From positions 9,698 to 73,697 of the forward strand of contig JAVBQJ010000085.1 in assembly GCA_031549115.1 (NCBI GenBank): 64,000 bases of DNA, written 5' to 3'. This stretch comes from JAVBQJ01 sp031549115. GTDB taxonomy: Bacteria > Verrucomicrobiota > Lentisphaeria > Victivallales > Victivallaceae. Numbering within the stretch: position 1 is the stretch's first letter; the number at the start of each line of letters is the position of its first letter. The notes under the pieces are model-generated. The model was not told the DNA's origin and did not search any database. It saw only the letters and a list, made by a program, of their open reading frames with translations. Both the position numbers and the translations under genes were made by a program. Positions 59,184 through 64,000 of this stretch are shown here, piece after piece.

Positions 59184-62100
59184 ATGGCGTTTCACTGGTA
59201 TTCGGGCAATAAACTGGAACGACTGGCGGAATGTTTCCGTGAGGAGCTGTATCTGCACCCCGTTTCCGGGGTATTGACGCCGGAAACGGTGGTGGTGCAG
59301 ACGCAAGGCATGGCGGCATGGCTCAAGCTGCAACTGGCCCGAAACGGCGGCATCGCCGCCAATCTGGAAACGCCATTTTTGGCCCGCTTCATCCATCGGA
59401 TTCTACGCGACGTGTTCGGCGCCGCGTTCGCCGCCTCCGGCGATCACTTTTCCGACACGATGATGCGCTGGCGCATCTACCGATTGCTGCGGCAGGAACC
59501 GGAGGCGTATCCGGAGTTGGCTTCCTATCTGGGAAGCGACGAATTGAAGCGCTGGCAGCTGGCGGCGCGCATTGCCGGATTGTTCGACCAATACCAGATT
59601 TACCGTCCCGACATGCTGACGGGGTGGTGCGGCGGTAAAGTTCATCCGCGCTACGACTGGCAGCGCCGGCTGTATCTGGCCATGCTGGGGGACGAAGGGC
59701 ACGGGCGCGACTATTTTCTGGAAAAATTCCTGTGTCTGCCACAACTGCCGGAGGGGGTCGCCCTTCCCGCCCGGATCAGTGTCTTCGGCGTCGGCGCGAT
59801 GCCGCCGATGTTTCTGTACTTTTTTGAAAAACTGGCGCAATTTACCGAGGTGCACTTTTTCTACCTGAATCCCTGCCGGGAATTCTGGGCCTATCAATAC
59901 CAGCGCAAGGACGCCCGCTGGATTCTGGAAGCCGGAGAAGCCGCGGAGGCGGGCAATCCGTTGCTGGCGGCGCTGGGCATGCAGGGGCGCAGTTTTTTCG
60001 AGCTGGCGGCGGGGCGGTTGCAGGGGGAAAGCGGCAGTGCCACCAAGAGCCGCGAACTCTTCGAAGACTTTGTCGATTGTACGCCGTTCGAACCGGACAG
60101 CTACCGGAATTGGACGATGTTGCAGGCATTGCAGCAGGACATTTTCTCCATGTACAACCGGGATGCCGAAGCCGACGGCATCACCGCCGGCCACCCCCTC
60201 CCCTGCCGCGACGGCGACCGTTCGATCGGCGTCCATAACTGCCACTCGCCGTTGCGGGAGGTCGAGGTGCTGCACGATCAACTGCTGCAGCTCCTGCAGG
60301 ATGGCATGCTTCAGGCGCGCGACATCATCGTGATGGCGCCGGACATCAATGTTTACGAACCCTATATCCACGCGGTTTTCGGCCAGGGACCGCTGCGCGA
60401 CGCCTACGCGGTCACCGACCGGAGTTTGCACAGCAGCAGCCGGATCGCGGAGGCATTCACCGCCATTCTGGAGCTTCCGGCCGGCAAGCTGGAAGCGTCG
60501 CGACTGCTGGCGCTGCTGGATATTCCGGCGGTGCGGGAGCAGTTCCGTCTGAGCGAAGACGACCTCGAAGCGGTCCGCGGTTGGATGGAGGCGGCGAAAA
60601 TCCGCTGGGGCGAAGACGGTGCCGACCGCTTCCACGCCTGCCAGGTTGCCTTTGAAGACTTTTCCTGGTCGCAGGGCATCGACCGGCTGTTGGCCGGCTT
60701 CGCCGCCGGAAGCGCCGCGGAAGACTCCGAAGCGGGCGGCTTCGCCGTCGACGCCGCCGAGGGCGGCGCGGCGACGCAGCTGGGTGCTTTCATTCACTTC
60801 GCCCGATTGATTTTCGCGTGGCGCCGAAAGCTGGACGCGCCGCATCCGATGGCGGAATGGCAAGACATTCTCGAAGGCATTTTCGAAGACTTCTTCGCGA
60901 TGACGCCGGACAATTGTCAGGAGCTGGCGGCACTGCGCCGGATTCCGGCGCAACTGGCGCGGGAGGCGCAAAGTGGCGGCGTCACCGAAGCGCTGCCGTT
61001 GGAGCTGCTGCGCGACATGCTGGCGCAAGCCTGCGAGCAAAGCTTGCCGCGCGAAGCGTTCCTGCGCGGGCAAATCACCTTTTGCTCGCTGGTGCCGATG
61101 CGCAGCATTCCGCTGCCGGTGGTGGCGATTCTGGGGCTTTCGGACGGTAAATTTCCGCGCCGCGATCTGCATTTCGGCTTCAACCTGATCGCCGCCGACC
61201 CGCGCGCCTGCGATCGTTCGCGCCAGGCGGAGGACCGCTATCTGTTTCTGGAAGCGATTCTGTCGGCACGCCGGCAATTGCTGCTGTTCTATCAGGGGCA
61301 AAGCGCGAAAGGCGACGATGTTTACCCGCCGGCGGTGCCGCTGGGGGAGCTGTTGGATTACCTGCTTCGCGCCTTTCCCGGCTTCTCTGAAGTCCGCCAT
61401 AAATTGCAGGGCTTCGACTTCGATTACTTCGACCGCAACGGCGCCGATCCGCGCCTGTTTTCCTATTCCCGGGAAAACTTCCTGGCCAGCCGGGCATTGG
61501 CGGCGCCGAAGGAAATCGCCGCCCGTGCCGTTCCGGAACCGGTTATCGCACCGGAAGCCCGGACCGATCTGGCGCTGGACGACCTGGAGCGCTTTTTCAC
61601 CGATCCAGCGGCATGGTTCCTGCGTTACCGGGCCGGACTGAATTTTTACGAACGCGACGCGCTGCTGGTGGAGGATGTCGAGCCGATGGAGGTTTCCGGA
61701 GGGCTCGAACGCTTCCTTCTGACCGCCGAAGTCGGCCGCTTGACGCTGGCGGAATTGACCTACGAACAGCAATACCGTTTCCTGCGCCAGAGCGGGCGCC
61801 TGCCGGTCGGCGCGACCGGGAAGCGCATCTTCGACGCCGTGTACCGGACCATCCGCGCCCTCCCCGCGCCATGGCCGCAGCGGATGAAGCGCAGCGAATC
61901 GCTGCTGGTCGACGTCAATTGCGGTAACACCCGGATCACCGGCTTGATTCCGGGCGCGCCCGACGGCCGCGAACAGTGGTTTTCCAGCTATTCGCGCTTC
62001 AAATGGAAGTACGCGGTCCGGATGCATTTGCGCCACCTCGTGCTGACGCTGCAAAATAACGCGGAGGTGGCCACCCATGGCTTGACGCTGACGCGAGACG

Positions 62101-62441
62101 GTATTCCGGAGGAGCACTTCATCGGCGGCGGTTCCGCTGCCGCCGCCCGGACTTCACTGGAACAGTTGCTCGCATGGTTTCACGCGGGGCAGAGCCGGCC
62201 GCTGCCGATCCTCGAGCGCAGCTCTTTCCGCTACGCCCAGACCGACGGCGACCATGCCCGGAAGCTGGCGGCGGCCCGGACCGAGTACCTGCATAGCGAA
62301 GCCCCCGGAACCGCGCCGGCCGAAACGGCGGCGCAACGTTGTTTTACTGCCGCCGATTTCGACCGCGACGCGTTTGCACAGGAGTTCGCGGTGCTGGCGG
62401 AGTTGACGATTCACCCCTTTGTTGCCGGAGGCGCCCGATGA
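59184..62441 (+). CDS. recC: Exodeoxyribonuclease V gamma subunit
   Basis: The 1085-residue protein matches RecC: MAFHWYSGNKLERLAECFREEL, VVVQTQGMAAWLKLQLA, FGVGAMPPMFLYFFEKLAQ, CHSPLREVEVLHDQLL, and TFCSLVPMRSIPLPVVAILGLSDGKFPRR. RecC lacks catalytic residues and recognises Chi within the RecBCD helicase-nuclease, which processes double-strand breaks. Its last bases overlap the recB start as ATGA, so the two are translationally coupled. Confidence 0.95.
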   Translation: MAFHWYSGNKLERLAECFREELYLHPVSGVLTPETVVVQTQGMAAWLKLQLARNGGIAANLETPFLARFIHRILRDVFGAAFAASGDHFSDTMMRWRIYRLLRQEPEAYPELASYLGSDELKRWQLAARIAGLFDQYQIYRPDMLTGWCGGKVHPRYDWQRRLYLAMLGDEGHGRDYFLEKFLCLPQLPEGVALPARISVFGVGAMPPMFLYFFEKLAQFTEVHFFYLNPCREFWAYQYQRKDARWILEAGEAAEAGNPLLAALGMQGRSFFELAAGRLQGESGSATKSRELFEDFVDCTPFEPDSYRNWTMLQALQQDIFSMYNRDAEADGITAGHPLPCRDGDRSIGVHNCHSPLREVEVLHDQLLQLLQDGMLQARDIIVMAPDINVYEPYIHAVFGQGPLRDAYAVTDRSLHSSSRIAEAFTAILELPAGKLEASRLLALLDIPAVREQFRLSEDDLEAVRGWMEAAKIRWGEDGADRFHACQVAFEDFSWSQGIDRLLAGFAAGSAAEDSEAGGFAVDAAEGGAATQLGAFIHFARLIFAWRRKLDAPHPMAEWQDILEGIFEDFFAMTPDNCQELAALRRIPAQLAREAQSGGVTEALPLELLRDMLAQACEQSLPREAFLRGQITFCSLVPMRSIPLPVVAILGLSDGKFPRRDLHFGFNLIAADPRACDRSRQAEDRYLFLEAILSARRQLLLFYQGQSAKGDDVYPPAVPLGELLDYLLRAFPGFSEVRHKLQGFDFDYFDRNGADPRLFSYSRENFLASRALAAPKEIAARAVPEPVIAPEARTDLALDDLERFFTDPAAWFLRYRAGLNFYERDALLVEDVEPMEVSGGLERFLLTAEVGRLTLAELTYEQQYRFLRQSGRLPVGATGKRIFDAVYRTIRALPAPWPQRMKRSESLLVDVNCGNTRITGLIPGAPDGREQWFSSYSRFKWKYAVRMHLRHLVLTLQNNAEVATHGLTLTRDGIPEEHFIGGGSAAAARTSLEQLLAWFHAGQSRPLPILERSSFRYAQTDGDHARKLAAARTEYLHSEAPGTAPAETAAQRCFTAADFDRDAFAQEFAVLAELTIHPFVAGGAR

Positions 62442-64000
62442 CGACGGAAACGACACTGACGCATTCGACGCCGCTGGATTCGATCGCCTGCCCATTGCGG
62501 GGATGCTGCCTGGTGGAAGCCGCCGCCGGTACCGGAAAAACCTACAGCATCCAGAATCTGGCCGCGCGGCTGATTGTGGAAGAAGGACTGCCGATCGCCG
62601 CGATTCTGGTGGTGACCTTCACCGAAGCCGCCGCGGCGGAGCTGCGCGACCGGATCCGGCAGATTCTCCAGACGTTGCTGCAGCGCGCCCAGGGCGGCGC
62701 GGTTCCGGCCAAGGAGGAGGAGCGTACCCGGCAGCTGCTCGATCATGCCATGGCGTGCGGCATTGATGCGGCGCAGATTCGCGAACGCCTGACTCTGGCG
62801 CTCCGCGATTTCGACGACGCGACGATCTCGACCATCCACGGTTTCTGCCAGAAGGTGTTGAGCGAATTCGCTTTCGAGTCCGGAGTGCTGTTCTCGTCGC
62901 GCCTGGAGCCCGATCTGGAGGAGTTGTACCGGGAAGCCGCGATGGACTACTACCGTACCCTGATCTACCACGAGGAAAACGCCGAGTTGATCAATGAGTT
63001 GTTCGCGTTTCACAATATCACCGTGGCGCAATTGCTGGCGACAGCGAGAAAATTCATGGAGCGGCCGGGGTTGACCGCCCGGACCCCGCACGGCGAATGT
63101 GCTGACACAGCCGGCTATCTCACCGGTATCCGGGAGGGAATCGGCGAATTGCGGCGGCTTTTCGACTCCGGCTTCGCGGTCGCCTGGGAGGGGATGCTGA
63201 ACAAAGGCTACGAGCTTGCCGATCTGGAAGCCGACGCGGCGGAGTTGGAAGCATTCGCCGCCGGCGCCCCGTTGACCGGCAAAAGCTGGGCAGTATTGCG
63301 CCGCCTCCACCCCGACCGCTTCCGGGAAAAGCTGAAGAAGACCGGCACCAAAGAAGAAAAGGCAGCCCGTCCGGAGCGCGCCGAAGCATTGCTGGCGCAG
63401 CCGTTCTTTGTCCGGCTGGCAGCATGGCTCACCGGGGTGGAATCCTACAAGGTCGCGCTGCTGCTGGAAGCCAACGAACAAATCCGGGAGCGGGTGACGG
63501 CATTGAAGCAGCGCCGCCACGTTCAAAGCTTCCACGATCTGTTGCTCCGGGTCCATCAGGGTTTGCACCGGCAAAATCAGAGTCTGGCAGAAGCATTGCG
63601 CCACCGCTATCGCGCCGGTATCGTCGATGAATTTCAAGACACCGACTCGCTTCAGTACGAGATTTTCGAACGGATTTTCGGTCACGATCCGGCGGTGCCG
63701 TGGTTCATGGTCGGCGACCCCCGCCAGGCGATCTATGCCTTTCGCGGCGGCGATATCGCCACCTACCGGCGTGCCGACCGCGAACGCGCCGAACGCGGCG
63801 GCCTCAAACGGACGCTGACCACCAATTACCGCTCCGCCGCGCCGATGATCGACGCGGTCAACCGGCTTTTCGCGGAGCATGCGTGCCCGTTCGCCGATCC
63901 GGCCATTCGCTTCGAAGCCATTCAGGCTCCGGAGAGCGTCCGCACCGGGGGGGGCCGCGGCGGCGGGGGCGCGGGGGGGAGGGGGGGGGGGGGGGGGGGG
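62438..64000 (+). CDS. recB: Exodeoxyribonuclease V beta subunit, 5' part
   Basis: The open frame from ATG 62438 reaches the window end (521 codons). RecB helicase motifs are visible: Walker A AAAGTGKTYS (residues ~27-36), VVTFTEAAAAELRDRI, STIHGFCQ, IVDEFQDTDSLQ (~396) and MVGDPRQAIYAFRGGD. RecB is the 3'-5' helicase and nuclease of RecBCD. The C-terminal half is missing. The last ~18 codons fall in a poly-G tract and should not be trusted; the reliable sequence ends near 63945. Confidence 0.93.
   Translation, partial: MTTETTLTHSTPLDSIACPLRGCCLVEAAAGTGKTYSIQNLAARLIVEEGLPIAAILVVTFTEAAAAELRDRIRQILQTLLQRAQGGAVPAKEEERTRQLLDHAMACGIDAAQIRERLTLALRDFDDATISTIHGFCQKVLSEFAFESGVLFSSRLEPDLEELYREAAMDYYRTLIYHEENAELINELFAFHNITVAQLLATARKFMERPGLTARTPHGECADTAGYLTGIREGIGELRRLFDSGFAVAWEGMLNKGYELADLEADAAELEAFAAGAPLTGKSWAVLRRLHPDRFREKLKKTGTKEEKAARPERAEALLAQPFFVRLAAWLTGVESYKVALLLEANEQIRERVTALKQRRHVQSFHDLLLRVHQGLHRQNQSLAEALRHRYRAGIVDEFQDTDSLQYEIFERIFGHDPAVPWFMVGDPRQAIYAFRGGDIATYRRADRERAERGGLKRTLTTNYRSAAPMIDAVNRLFAEHACPFADPAIRFEAIQAPESVRTGGGRGGGGAGGRGGGGGG
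63947..64000. other. Low-complexity poly-G tail, likely sequencing or assembly artefact
   Basis: From 63947 the sequence degenerates into G with scattered C and A and ends in 20 consecutive G (63981-64000). Two-colour sequencing reports no signal as G, so this is probably a contig-end artefact. Confidence 0.8.

Noticed and set aside
59403..62117. A 904-codon minus-strand open frame
   Set aside because: Antisense shadow of recC.

Overview
The window is a GC-rich (roughly 60%), densely coded bacterial chromosome segment. Two features suggest Lentisphaerota (a Victivallis-like relative) or a close PVC-group neighbour. First, there are two pseudopilin genes whose N-termini carry [20 protein letters not shown] followed by LPALSKAR, with an H-x9-DG tail. 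Second, there are many lineage-specific glycosidase-like proteins. This assignment is an inference from protein style, not a search. Lipoproteins, an LptF/G permease and RecBC indicate a diderm cell.

Layout. 1-5.0 kb: 3' end of queA, a structured repeat (copy A), then a minus-strand pair of acyl-activating enzymes (acyl-CoA synthetase and an Aas-like acyltransferase/synthetase). 5.0-9.8 kb: purQ-gatB-thiG-thiH-HAD. 9.8-18.2 kb: a glycan locus with a GntR/solute-binding-protein fusion regulator, a pseudopilin, a secreted GH42-like enzyme, a GHL6-type enzyme and an L-rhamnose mutarotase. 18.2-22.4 kb: a small lipoprotein diverging from tandem-NDK-thiL-tsaE-ROK. 22.4-27.6 kb (minus): a second glycan locus with the same logic (GntR regulator, pseudopilin, secreted GH-like, cytosolic GH-like). 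27.8-31.6 kb: symporter small subunit, SSS symporter, iorA (without its ferredoxin domain), iorB. 31.6-35.6 kb (minus): NagD-like phosphatase; anchored family-5 binding protein and LptF/G permease. 35.6-35.9 kb: a 274-bp element with terminal inverted repeats that folds into nested arms. 36.2-42.7 kb: alpha-mannosidase, FKBP, eukaryotic-type HisA, repeat copy B, lipoprotein, membrane protein with a C-terminal ACP domain. 42.7-43.5 kb: AT-rich nucleotidyltransferase cassette. 43.5-51.4 kb: typA (minus), gltA, leuA, D,D-carboxypeptidase, trpB. 51.4-54.8 kb (minus): three-gene operon of unknown function. 55.0-58.7 kb: metK-pfkB kinase-ahcY. 58.7-64 kb: META lipoprotein, recC and recB, which runs into a poly-G tail that looks like a sequencing or contig-end artefact.

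How genes work together. Thiamine synthesis is split between thiGH and thiL. metK, the kinase and ahcY form an activated-methyl cycle. The two glycan loci each pair a GntR-fusion regulator with a pseudopilin and glycosidases. The strongest candidates for undescribed biology are (i) a dispersed ~250-bp repeat whose two copies show compensatory base-pair changes in at least four hairpins, (ii) the 274-bp multi-arm element upstream of the LptF/G gene, (iii) the recurrent regulator-pseudopilin-glycosidase module, and (iv) the three-gene unknown operon. No tRNA, rRNA, CRISPR array or insertion sequence was recognised.
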